Positions 45,945-54,424 of a stretch of 64,000 nucleotides of DNA are shown here, piece after piece (positions within the stretch are counted from its first letter, which is position 1; every line of letters starts with the position of its first letter). The translations under genes and the position numbers were made by a program. The DNA is from Bacteroidota bacterium (GTDB lineage Bacteria > Bacteroidota > Bacteroidia > NS11-12g > UBA955), in assembly GCA_947496065.1 (NCBI GenBank), contig CANMBF010000006.1, positions 1 through 64,000 of the forward strand. The letters are read 5' to 3'. Below the pieces are notes generated by a model. That model made no database searches, had not been told where the DNA came from, and saw nothing but the letters and a program-made list of their open reading frames with translations.

Positions 45945-46348
45945 TTAATTGGCTGTCTTTCTTTTGTAGTAGCATATCGCAGGAGGGGATTGCATGAAAT
46001 CATAGAAGATAATTTCTAATCTTTTTTCCGAAATATAAGAGATAATGCAATCATAGGGTGGCCAATTAATTGCCATACCTTTAGTACTTACTTGGGTGCT
46101 ATCCTTTAAATTAAAACTAAAGGGATTGACATGTACTTTTGGCAATAAATGGACATCATATTTTGTTACTATAAATTCAATTTTACTATGAAAAGTGTCT
46201 TGTGATTCCCACTCCCCTTTTAAAAGTGACACATTTATAAATTTGTCTTTATTCGCATTGATCATACTGTCTAAATTAACTTGTGCTTTGATTGAAGAAC
46301 TCAAAAAAACAAACCGCTCAACACGCCATATTTTAAAAATTCTATCAT
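45945..46348 (-). CDS. Small secreted protein, frame broken in a 7-base homopolymer
   Basis: The intact frame (to 46304) lacks a credible start: its TTG codon lies inside what reads as a signal peptide (FVFLSSSIKAQ). An ATG at 46346-46348 in another frame encodes MIEFLKYGVLSGLFF and then stops at the run of seven Ts (46303-46309, As on the plus strand). One extra T would join them into a perfect signal peptide ending SSSIKAQ. The mature part (about 115 residues, LLKGEWESQD at the start) is beta-rich and lipocalin-like in feel; no family is recognised. A sequencing or assembly error, or slippage, could explain the break. Confidence 0.55.
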
Positions 46349-46717
46349 TATATTTAGATTCAGTTTCATTTTTAACAAAGATAATTCCTTTGTTATGTAT
46401 TTTTTTAGTTTATTTAGAGTTCAGCAATATCAATACTAAAGCCGATATTAAACGTTTATAAACGGTTCTATTCGACTGTAAGTACTTAATTACCGACTCT
46501 AGAAATCTAACATCCCCAACTTTGCACTGAACCAGAAAGGTCTAGGGTTTTTGAAACAAGCATTCCTATAGGGTTCTAAAGATAATAAAATATGAATAAA
46601 AAAGAAATGACCTCACGGTTCAGCGCAAGCATCAATAAATCGGAACTATTGTGTTTTAATTTCAAATTCACTCACAGTATTACGACTAAAAGCAAAAAAT
46701 TTAAATACATATATATC

Positions 46718-47107
46718 ATGAAAAATTTAATCAATTCAGTACGTCTAATGGGCAATGTAGGAGCAACTCCTGAAGTAAAAATGTTTGACAATGGCAGTAA
46801 GGTTGCTAAGTTAAGATTAGCCACTAACGAGAAACAAAAAAACGCAAAAGGCGAAACCATCGCTATCACCCATTGGCACAATTTAGTGTTCTGGGGCAAG
46901 CAAGCCGAGCTTATTGAAAAGTACATCGACAAAGGAGAGCGCATTGCCATCGAAGGCACATTGGCCAACCGCTTTTATGAAACAAATACTGGTGAAAAGC
47001 GACAGATTACAGAAGTCAAAGTAGATAGCTTCGAATTTGTGAGTCGCAAAGTTCAGAACAATCAGGTTGCCAATGAATCAATAGTGCCAGCGGATCTTCC
47101 ATTCTAA
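46718..47107 (+). CDS. ssb: Single-stranded DNA-binding protein, copy 1
   Basis: OB-fold SSB of 129 residues: NSVRLMGNVGATPEVK at the start, then KVAKLRLATNEKQ, THWHNLVFWGKQAELIEKYI and KGERIAIEGTLANRFYE. It ends in DLPF, the acidic/aromatic tip that recruits repair proteins. I start at 46718. The frame extends upstream to 46592, but that part is unlike any SSB and the second copy begins at the equivalent Met. Its 5' region (about 20 bases plus the first 70 bases of coding DNA) is almost identical to that of copy 2. Confidence 0.93.
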   Translation: MKNLINSVRLMGNVGATPEVKMFDNGSKVAKLRLATNEKQKNAKGETIAITHWHNLVFWGKQAELIEKYIDKGERIAIEGTLANRFYETNTGEKRQITEVKVDSFEFVSRKVQNNQVANESIVPADLPF

Positions 47108-47172
47108 TTTAATAATTAAAAAGTGTAAGCAATCAATTTAAAAATAGTAAAAAATTTAAATACATATATATC

Positions 47173-47562
47173 ATGAAAAGTTTAATCAATTCAGTACGTC
47201 TAATGGGCAATGTAGGAGCAACTCCTGAAGTAAAAAGTTTCGACAATGGAAACAAAGTAGCAAAATTAAGATTGGCAACAAACGAAAAACAAAAAAATGC
47301 AAAAGGTGAAACGGTTGAAATCACCCATTGGCACAATTTAGTATTTTGGGGCAAGTCGGCAGAGCTTATCGAAAAGTACATCGACAAGGGCGAACGCATT
47401 GCCATCGAAGGTACGCTTGCCAACCGTTTTTATGAGACCAAAACAGGCGATAAAAGACAAATCACCGAAGTGCGTGTGGAGAGTTTTGAGATGGTGGGAA
47501 GAAAGAACCAAACGAATTCACCGGTTGTGGAGTTTACGGTAGCAGATGATCTGCCGTTTTAA
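47173..47562 (+). CDS. ssb: Single-stranded DNA-binding protein, copy 2
   Basis: A 129-residue SSB in tandem with copy 1, 455 bp downstream. The products are about 80% identical by eye and both end in DDLPF/ADLPF. The shared leader AAAAAATTTAAATACATATA before both ATGs shows the duplication included the 5' untranslated region. Differences are concentrated in the last 40 residues. Two SSBs are common in Bacteroidetes; which is the housekeeping copy cannot be told. Confidence 0.93.
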   Translation: MKSLINSVRLMGNVGATPEVKSFDNGNKVAKLRLATNEKQKNAKGETVEITHWHNLVFWGKSAELIEKYIDKGERIAIEGTLANRFYETKTGDKRQITEVRVESFEMVGRKNQTNSPVVEFTVADDLPF

Positions 47563-47625
47563 AATAATGATTAGTAGTTTGTTTTTTCCTTTTTTTTGAT
47601 GAAGGATTGAAGTTGTGTTAAGCTA

Positions 47626-47654
47626 AAAAGGTGCTCCGTTAGGAGCACCCTTTT
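47626..47654 (+). terminator. Intrinsic terminator after the ssb pair
   Basis: GGTGCTCC (47630-47637) pairs with GGAGCACC (47642-47649) around GTTA; flanking AAAA and TTTT extend the stem. Confidence 0.85.
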
Positions 47655-47770
47655 GGCGTCTTTATACAGCATATATAAAAATATTTTAATGCGCAATTAC
47701 AAATTTCATAACCATGTCACTAATACTGGCGAAATATAAACCTTTTTTCCATGTTTCTTTATCAATTTTA

Positions 47771-48247
47771 TCAATGTGTGCTATTTAAATACCAGATGCT
47801 CGCATTTAGAATGCCTGCAAAACTAACCCATAAGAGGTAAGGCAACTGAAGCCAGGCCGCTGTTCTGTTTAGGGTGTAAAAGCTTGTTATCATTAGTAAA
47901 ATGCTCATCCACATCAATCCAATTTCAAATAAAGCAAGTCCTAAAAGATGGAGTTGAAAAAACAAAAAACTCCAACAAAAATTCAAAAATAGTTGAAACC
48001 AGAAAATCCCTATTGCATTTGCTCTTTTGGTTTTTGTGCTAGAATTCAAAATTAAATTAAAAGAAATACCCATTAATAAATAGAGTAGGGTCCATACAGG
48101 ACCAAATAAATAATTGGGTGGATTAAAGCTCGGTTTATTGAGATGGACATACCAAGTGCTGATATTATTGGCTGTGGCGATGCCACTAATCGCCCCTACT
48201 GCAAAAGGACTTAGTAAGCAAAGTAAAAATTGTAAGACTTTGTGCAT
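47771..48247 (-). CDS. tspO: TspO/MBR family membrane protein
   Basis: Five-helix membrane protein of 158 residues. The tryptophan-rich signatures are intact: NKPSFNPPNYLFGPVWTLLY near 37-56, MGISFNLI, FCWSFLFF near 90-97 and YLLWVSFAGILNASIWYLN at the end. TspO proteins bind porphyrins and cholesterol-like ligands and act in stress or tetrapyrrole control. It is the last gene of a co-directional run with Arr, EutBC and a hydrolase (78-bp gap to Arr). Confidence 0.93.
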   Translation of the reverse strand: MHKVLQFLLCLLSPFAVGAISGIATANNISTWYVHLNKPSFNPPNYLFGPVWTLLYLLMGISFNLILNSSTKTKRANAIGIFWFQLFLNFCWSFLFFQLHLLGLALFEIGLMWMSILLMITSFYTLNRTAAWLQLPYLLWVSFAGILNASIWYLNSTH

Positions 48248-48325
48248 CGCATATATTTAACAAACAAAATATTAAAAAAGATTTAGAATTGGTCATAAAT
48301 AGTCAAAAAACAAAGTTGACTAAAA

Positions 48326-48751
48326 TTATTCTTGAATGGCTTCAATGCCTTGGGCTTTTAGGTCCGCCAATCGGTCCTTCATTTTTTGCAGTTGTTCTTT
48401 TGTATGACCTTCCCAAACCGTTAATTCATCGACGATTTTTAATGGGTGGCCGCTGCGGTAAGATCTGGTAGGATTGCCTGAAAATTTCTTGTTTGTTAAA
48501 TTAGGATCGTCTTCAAATTGAGGAACCATGGGTTCTACAATAAAGATTCTACTAGGGCCATCACCTAATGCCAATTCAGCACCCCAAATAGCAGCATCGA
48601 GGGTGGCAGTGAAGTAGACAAAATTGGCTTTATTATTTTGCCCATAATTAGATGCGTAACCTGGCACTATATAATTGCCAATTTTGAGATTGGCTTTGGT
48701 GCCATGGTAATAGGTGGAGAAGTTACCCAGGCTGTCTTTTTGTGCTTCCAT
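48326..48751 (-). CDS. arr: Rifampin ADP-ribosyltransferase (Arr)
   Basis: Soluble 141-residue enzyme that transfers ADP-ribose from NAD+ to rifampin. Diagnostic segments are YYHGTKANLKIGNYIVPGY near 14-32, NFVYFTATLDAAIWGAELA near 43-61, IFIVEPMVPQFEDDPNLTNKKF near 69-90 and NPTRSYRS near 93. The length equals known Arr proteins. Here it lies 36 bp after the EutBC stop in a chromosomal, non-mobile context, so an intrinsic resistance or housekeeping ADP-ribosylation role is likely. Confidence 0.93.
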   Translation of the reverse strand: MEAQKDSLGNFSTYYHGTKANLKIGNYIVPGYASNYGQNNKANFVYFTATLDAAIWGAELALGDGPSRIFIVEPMVPQFEDDPNLTNKKFSGNPTRSYRSGHPLKIVDELTVWEGHTKEQLQKMKDRLADLKAQGIEAIQE

Positions 48752-48787
48752 ATTGAATTTTACAGGTTAAATTGTTACAGTTAAAAT

Positions 48788-51100
48788 TTACTGTTTACTA
48801 AATAATTCATTTATGATTTTTGCCACGGTATTACTTGCTTCTATCGGGTTTAATGCAGTATCAGAAATGCCTGACACAACCTTTGTTATATCATGATCAA
48901 TAACACCCTTTGAATTCCATTTTAAACTTTCAGCAACGGTTAAGTAGGCCGAAAAATTATGATGTTCAGACCCTGGTCGTTCGCCAATAATATGTAGAAT
49001 GCCATGTTTTTTAGGTGTTGAATTATTGCTGCCAAACAATATTTCTCCGCACGCATAACCAGCTCTCACACGGCCATTGTTTATGAAGATTTGATTATTT
49101 CCTAATGTATAATTATCATCACTAAGCATTTTAATTAGGTTAGACAAAAAGGGCGCAAGGTGCCCATGGTCCATAATTGCTTTTACATTCAATCCATCAG
49201 AAATTACAATTTGGATGTCAGGTATATTTTTTTGCCAATTGGTTTTAATTGCCTTAAGCTTTTTAACGGCATTTGCGTTTAAAACTTCGCCAGAAGCAGG
49301 GTGATAAACATAATCTTTTCTATTTAGAGACCGCGTGTTAATTGGAACAGTCGCTTTTAAATTATTAATAAAAGAAGGATCCATTTCTGTCCATAAACAA
49401 ACTTTCGCATCCTCGTATAAATAATGAACCCTTTTATCTAAAGCGTCTGGGAGGTCCCAATAATTTTTGCCATAGCCTTGAGCAATTGGTACCCCTCGGC
49501 TTTCAATTCTTGAAATCGCTGCTTTGCCTTCTTGATAGATATCGCTGATGGACTTTGCACCTTTTTTGGTTTGTAGATATTTGTAATAAACCCAAATTGG
49601 ATCTCCAAAATGTTCTGTAGGTTGTCCATTGGCATCAATGATTTCAAGTTTTTTGTAGAAGTCCCACATGGCATCGTTCACCTTATAGCCAAATTGTTTT
49701 CTAATTTTTACGTGGTTGTTAAAAGCGGTTGTAAGATAACTTAACATGGGGTCATTTTTGGTTGGCAAGGCCATTAAGTATGCAGGATTGGCGGGCATTA
49801 CTTGATCAATGCACCAATCTAAATCATCTAAGGTAACATCCATATGCAGGGTAGAACAGATATCTAAACCAATTGTATGTCCATGCAGTTTGCCCATAAC
49901 AGTATCTTCTAAACAACAACGTACCAATTGTTCTTTGGTTCTGAAAACCTCTGGTCCAATAAATCCCGCCACATCATTAACATGCACCCAAGCATTGGTT
50001 TCATTTTTAAGTTTCATTATTTTTTGTTTGAGCACTCTTAAAAAGCCATACTTGCGCGATTCATGAATCACCATGTCAAACCCTTCACCGTGGCCATTGG
50101 TCATATCGGCACCTTGTCCAGTTTCTGCATAAAATCCATAGTGGCCATTTCTTAGTGCGGCATATTTCATCATTTTTTCTATGGTTACATCGAAGGTTTT
50201 ATTGGCATTTACAGTGCTTGCAAGGCTTTGAAACCAGATGCCCGTGCTTCCTGGGTTTTGTTTCTCTACCTCTGCTTGCACATCAACATGCGAAAGCACA
50301 CAGTGGGGTATAATTTCTTCTAAATCAAAACTTTTAATTATTTCAAAAAGTGCGTTTTCAATTTTGGCAACAGATGCTGGTTCGCTTGAAACAGGATTGG
50401 TGCCTAAAACGACATCGCCAACTGCATAAGCCCAAGCATTAAATACTTGCCAGGTGATGTCTTCAATATCGTCTGTTGGTGAATTGGGTTGCACCCTAGC
50501 ACCCATGTACCCTTTCTCACCAATATTGCTATTGGGAAGTGGATTAAAAATCTTTTTACTAAGCAGTACGAGTTCTTCATTGCTCAATAATTTTACTAAA
50601 CAGGCAATCACATCGCTGCTTAGGCAAGGCATAATGCCTTTAATTTTTTCTTCTGTTTCTGTTAGCAGAAAGTTTTTTAATTCTTTGAAAGTCCAACTCT
50701 CAATGGTTTGATTTTGCAACGTTGCTTGTTGCATCAGAATCAAAAGTTCATCTGAATAAACTACATTTTTATTGAGGTCGCCTAATTTTGTATTACCTAA
50801 CAATACTCTGGCATTTAGTCTCGAAGCCTCGTTAGCAGCTGCAATTTTCAATGATTCATCACCCTCTTTGAATTCATTTGCAGCGCCTAAAATTTGTTTA
50901 TAGAGGGTGTTACTAAATGAGCCATTTGTGCGCTGAATATATCCAAATATATCTTCACCTAATGCGGGTGTTTCAATAATGGGTGCAATGGTACTTTGGC
51001 TAAAACTTTGTTCTTTTTTGCCAAAGAGATTGCAACTACTTAACAATAAAACGGAAGCACTCGCATAGCTTGTTTGTTGTATGAATTTTTTTCTGTTCAT
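48788..51100 (-). CDS. eutBC: Exported fused ethanolamine ammonia-lyase (EutB-EutC)
   Basis: Adenosylcobalamin-type ethanolamine ammonia-lyase with both subunits in one 770-residue chain. The EutB part spans about 110-560 (GARVQPNSPTDDIEDITWQV, VNDVAGFIGPEVF, GLDICSTLHMDVTLDDLDW, LPTKNDPMLSYLTTAFNNH). The EutC part follows a linker and has VISDGLNVKAIMD near 630 and HIIGERPGSEHHNFSAYLT near 703. The N-terminus MNRKKFIQQ...LLLSSCN looks like a Tat-type lipoprotein signal (RK plus FI, Cys23). I start at 51100; the upstream extension to 51313 is not family-like. No other eut genes or microcompartment genes are nearby. It lies 32 bp after the hydrolase gene. Confidence 0.88.
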   Translation of the reverse strand: MNRKKFIQQTSYASASVLLLSSCNLFGKKEQSFSQSTIAPIIETPALGEDIFGYIQRTNGSFSNTLYKQILGAANEFKEGDESLKIAAANEASRLNARVLLGNTKLGDLNKNVVYSDELLILMQQATLQNQTIESWTFKELKNFLLTETEEKIKGIMPCLSSDVIACLVKLLSNEELVLLSKKIFNPLPNSNIGEKGYMGARVQPNSPTDDIEDITWQVFNAWAYAVGDVVLGTNPVSSEPASVAKIENALFEIIKSFDLEEIIPHCVLSHVDVQAEVEKQNPGSTGIWFQSLASTVNANKTFDVTIEKMMKYAALRNGHYGFYAETGQGADMTNGHGEGFDMVIHESRKYGFLRVLKQKIMKLKNETNAWVHVNDVAGFIGPEVFRTKEQLVRCCLEDTVMGKLHGHTIGLDICSTLHMDVTLDDLDWCIDQVMPANPAYLMALPTKNDPMLSYLTTAFNNHVKIRKQFGYKVNDAMWDFYKKLEIIDANGQPTEHFGDPIWVYYKYLQTKKGAKSISDIYQEGKAAISRIESRGVPIAQGYGKNYWDLPDALDKRVHYLYEDAKVCLWTEMDPSFINNLKATVPINTRSLNRKDYVYHPASGEVLNANAVKKLKAIKTNWQKNIPDIQIVISDGLNVKAIMDHGHLAPFLSNLIKMLSDDNYTLGNNQIFINNGRVRAGYACGEILFGSNNSTPKKHGILHIIGERPGSEHHNFSAYLTVAESLKWNSKGVIDHDITKVVSGISDTALNPIEASNTVAKIINELFSKQ

Positions 51101-51132
51101 ATTGAATGGCTTAATTCTTTCGAAATTGTTTT

Positions 51133-52167
51133 TTATTGTTTTACTTTTTTTATGAATTTGATGAGTCCATTGAAGTATGTTTTTTGATCGTCGTAATAGC
51201 AAAAATGACTGCCATTTGGACACAATAAAAATTCGCCTTTGGGTATTTGTTGACTCATCCATTCCAAATATTTGGGGTCCATGGTATCGTATGTAGCACC
51301 TATCACAAGACAAGGCACTTGAATGTTTTTTAATTCAGCACTCACATCCCAATTGGCGAGTTTGCCAGCCACACCAAATTCACTAGGACCTTGCATATTA
51401 TTGTAAAGTTCGTAGTTTAATTTGCTCATGAATCTGTTCACTGGTTCGGGCCATTCTTTTAAACGGATGATGTGTTTAGAATAAAAATGGGGATTTAATA
51501 ATTCCATGTATTTGGGGTTTTGGAAATCACCATTTTTTTCTATTGTGCGAATAGTATCTAAAACCGCAGGTGGCATTTGTTTGGCCAATACTTCATTGGC
51601 ATATTGTCCATAGGCGGGGCAACTGGCCATCATATCTGAAATGATTAATCCCTTCAAATGCGATTGGTATTTGAGGGCGTATTGCATGGCCAAGATACCA
51701 CCCCAAGAATGACCTAATAAATAAAAATTATTATTGTCTAAATTTAATGCAATACGCACTTGCTCAAGTTCTTCAACAAAACGCGGCAAATCATAAAAAG
51801 CGGTATCTTTTGGATTGTCCGAATTGCCAGAGGCCAATTTGGCGTAATAAATAAATTCAATATTTTCTTTTGGTAAAAAATTTTCGAAACATTCAAATGC
51901 ATCGTGCGAGCCGCCTGGTCCGCCGTGTAGCAGAAGTACACGCACAGTTGGATTGTTGCCCATGCGCTTGGTCCATACCTTAAAGGGACCCTTAGGGGTA
52001 TTAATGGTAATTAATTTCACGCCACCTACCTGTACGCCAGAATCGGGGTTGTTAAAATAAGTTGAATGAAGACTATCTGCCGATGATTTGCTATTGGCTG
52101 TTGAGCATGCTTGTAAGCTAGAAATAAGGAGGATAATTAGGAGGCATTTTATGCTATAATAGTTCAT
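51133..52167 (-). CDS. Alpha/beta hydrolase lipoprotein, proline iminopeptidase-like
   Basis: Exported S33-type hydrolase of 344 residues. The lipoprotein signal ends LQAC (Cys21). The oxyanion region LLLHGGPGGSHD near 79, the nucleophile Ser154 in GHSWGG, a late Asp (GATYDTMDP near 290) and the terminal His in NGSHFCYYDD near 319 complete the fold. The family DQxGSG element reads AKLASG here, a conspicuous change. It likely cleaves N-terminal proline or another small amide/ester in the periplasm. Directly upstream of EutBC. Confidence 0.85.
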   Translation of the reverse strand: MNYYSIKCLLIILLISSLQACSTANSKSSADSLHSTYFNNPDSGVQVGGVKLITINTPKGPFKVWTKRMGNNPTVRVLLLHGGPGGSHDAFECFENFLPKENIEFIYYAKLASGNSDNPKDTAFYDLPRFVEELEQVRIALNLDNNNFYLLGHSWGGILAMQYALKYQSHLKGLIISDMMASCPAYGQYANEVLAKQMPPAVLDTIRTIEKNGDFQNPKYMELLNPHFYSKHIIRLKEWPEPVNRFMSKLNYELYNNMQGPSEFGVAGKLANWDVSAELKNIQVPCLVIGATYDTMDPKYLEWMSQQIPKGEFLLCPNGSHFCYYDDQKTYFNGLIKFIKKVKQ

Positions 52168-52283
52168 AAAGGATTCAATTATTTTTTGAGCGAATTTAGG
52201 GGAAAAGTGGATACCGCCAAAGGAAATAAAAGGATAACAACTGAATCGCGAAATCGTTACACAAAAAGTATAGTTTAAGATGT

Positions 52284-52943
52284 TTATGCTTTTGGAATTT
52301 GCACGGGTTCCCCTAAAAATTTCGGGGTGGTGCCAAAGAGGTCATCTACAAACACTTTAACCCGCGCCATTTTTTCTCTCATTTGTGTTTTCAAGCCTTG
52401 CCGAGTACTGACATCTTTGGCATTAAATCCAATGGCATATATACCTTCTTTTTCGGCAATGTAGAGGGCCCTTTCATTATGGAATTTTTGCGAAATAACA
52501 GTGACTGAATCTTGACCGAAAATGGCTTTTAATCGGACGACAGAATCGAAGGTTCTAAAGCCAGCATAATCCAAAAAAATTAGGTTCGAATCAATGCCCA
52601 TATTAATAAGATCTTCGCGCATCATGTCTGGTTCGCTGTAGGTTTTTCGCCCATTGTCACCACTGATTAAAACATACTTTATTTTGCCTGTTTTCAACAA
52701 TGCGAAGGTCGCTTCAATGCGCCTATCGTAGTAAGGGTTGTGATGGCCGTTTCTGCCGTCTCTTGAAGTTCCTAATAGGAGGCCAACTTTTGAATAAGGA
52801 ATCTCATCAGTTGAAGCATAGAGACGGTCTTTTGCCGAAGCTATAATAACATGGTTACAAATGAAAGTAATTAAGATTCCGATGGCTAAAAGAATTGTTC
52901 CATGGAAAACTAAAAATTTACGTTTGAAAAGGGGGCGTATCAT
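52284..52943 (-). CDS. SanA/YdcF-type membrane-anchored protein (DUF218)
   Basis: A 219-residue protein with one N-terminal transmembrane segment (about 12-33) and a DUF218 domain: GLLLGTSRDGR near 54, YYDRRIEATFALLKTGKI near 70, ISGDNGRKTYSEPDMMREDL near 93-112 and FRTFDSVVRLKAIF near 128. This layout matches SanA, which affects envelope permeability (vancomycin exclusion) in enterobacteria. The biochemical activity in the family is not settled. It is separated from the hydrolase by 116 bp. Confidence 0.85.
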   Translation of the reverse strand: MIRPLFKRKFLVFHGTILLAIGILITFICNHVIIASAKDRLYASTDEIPYSKVGLLLGTSRDGRNGHHNPYYDRRIEATFALLKTGKIKYVLISGDNGRKTYSEPDMMREDLINMGIDSNLIFLDYAGFRTFDSVVRLKAIFGQDSVTVISQKFHNERALYIAEKEGIYAIGFNAKDVSTRQGLKTQMREKMARVKVFVDDLFGTTPKFLGEPVQIPKA

Positions 52944-53070
52944 TTTTCTGATTTACAAAGTTGGCTCTTGTTCGGTATTCGAAAATTTAGTTTGAACACC
53001 TTTCTACAAAACTACATTAAAATTAAGAATAAGTAAAATTGGAAACACAATGTTCAATATGATTTGTTTG

Positions 53071-53096
53071 AAAAACATACCAATTGGAATTTTTTT
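53071..53096. repeat. ACATACC-family palindrome copy 4, degenerate
   Basis: AAAAACATACC (53071-53081), AATT, then GGAATTTTTTT (53086-53096); the right arm has lost TATG. It lies in the 314-bp gap between two divergent genes (52944-53257), which otherwise shows only AT-rich promoter-like sequence. Confidence 0.45.
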
Positions 53097-53257
53097 AATA
53101 TGCATTCACAAAATATAGTGTAGGAAGTTGAGGGCATGGTGCAATCATACTTCTATAAAAAGTCTCTGAAAATCAAATGTTTATATTTTTTTAATGTTTT
53201 GTCTAGACGTATGTTTAATATTTCATTTATAATTGCATAAAACTATAAAACAATGCA

Positions 53258-54424
53258 ATGTTCCAAAACACATCCATTCAATTTGAACTTTTAAAAAAGC
53301 GCGCCTTTAATTTAAGGTGGGCCGCGGTTCCTGAAGGGGTTATTCCACTCACAGCGGCCGATCCGGATTTTCCGAGTGCGCCCGAAATAGCAGAAGCAAT
53401 TAGTGGATTCGCCAAAGAGAAATATTATTGTTATGTTGCTCCCGAAGGCATGACGGATTTCAAAGAAAGCATTGCGCATTATTTTCAAACTAAGCGCCAT
53501 GTGCCTGTTTCGCCTGCATTAGCATTTCCGGTTAACAGCGCTGCGCATGGGATATACCTCACGTGTAAAGCCTTTTTAAATCCTGGTGATGAGGCGATTA
53601 TTTTTGATCCTGTCGATTTTTTATTTAGGTATTCCATCGAAGCAGTGAATGCCAAAGCGGTAAGCTTTGCAATTCCTGCAGGCATAGCAAACGTTAATTT
53701 CGAAGAACTTGAAACATTGATTACACCGCGAACAAAAATGATTTGCTTGTGTAATCCTCTAAATCCGACTGGAAAGGTTTTTACCAAGGCAGAATTAACG
53801 CAATTGGCCAAAATAGTTAGTCAACATGGTTTACTAATTTTATCTGATGAAATTTGGAGTGATATTGTTTTTGAACCCGCTGTATTTACAAGCATGGCCT
53901 CTATTGATGAAGCCATCAGGCAACAAACCATCACCATTACAGGTTTTAGTAAGTCGTATGGATTAGCTGGCTTGAGAATAGGGGCAGTGATTGCCCATAA
54001 TCAAAAACATTTTCAAATGTTAATGGACGCTTCGCTCCATTATTCCACCATTCATGGGGTGAGTGTGCTCTCGCAAGTGGCGGCTACCACTGCTTTAAAC
54101 CAATGTGACTATTGGTTAAAAGGATTTGTAAATCACCTGACCAATATGAAAAATTTACTGGTCAATGAATTGAACACCATTCCTGGTTTTAAATGCATAG
54201 CACCCGAAGGCTGTTATGTTGCGTTTACAGATATTCAACAAACAAATTTAACAAGTCAAGCACTCTATGAACGCTTATTAAACGAAGCCAAAGTAGCTGT
54301 GGTGCCTGGCCTAAAACAATGGTTTGGCGAAGGAGCCGAAGGGCATATTCGCATGAGTTTTGCGACTTCTGAAGTTGTATTGAGAGAAGCCATGCAAAGA
54401 ATCAAAAGGGAGGTTAAGGGATGA
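53258..54424 (+). CDS. PLP-dependent class I/II aminotransferase or C-S lyase
   Basis: Fold-type I PLP enzyme, 388 residues. The PLP lysine is Lys232 in TGFSKSYGLAG. The substrate-binding CNPLNPTGKVF lies near 165, the SDEIWSD metal-free Asp region near 196, and the C-terminal HIRMSFATS arginine near 367. The pattern fits the MalY/PatB to aspartate-aminotransferase range. It overlaps the next gene by 4 bp (ATGA), so its product probably acts with the flavoprotein-thioredoxin fusion. Confidence 0.85.
   Translation: MFQNTSIQFELLKKRAFNLRWAAVPEGVIPLTAADPDFPSAPEIAEAISGFAKEKYYCYVAPEGMTDFKESIAHYFQTKRHVPVSPALAFPVNSAAHGIYLTCKAFLNPGDEAIIFDPVDFLFRYSIEAVNAKAVSFAIPAGIANVNFEELETLITPRTKMICLCNPLNPTGKVFTKAELTQLAKIVSQHGLLILSDEIWSDIVFEPAVFTSMASIDEAIRQQTITITGFSKSYGLAGLRIGAVIAHNQKHFQMLMDASLHYSTIHGVSVLSQVAATTALNQCDYWLKGFVNHLTNMKNLLVNELNTIPGFKCIAPEGCYVAFTDIQQTNLTSQALYERLLNEAKVAVVPGLKQWFGEGAEGHIRMSFATSEVVLREAMQRIKREVKG

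Noticed and set aside
46592-46717. N-terminal extension of the first SSB
   Set aside because: It is unlike SSB, and the duplicated copy starts at the equivalent internal Met with the same leader.
51101-51313. N-terminal extension of the EutBC fusion
   Set aside because: It overlaps the hydrolase gene and would hide the export signal; the Met at 51100 gives a coherent signal sequence.
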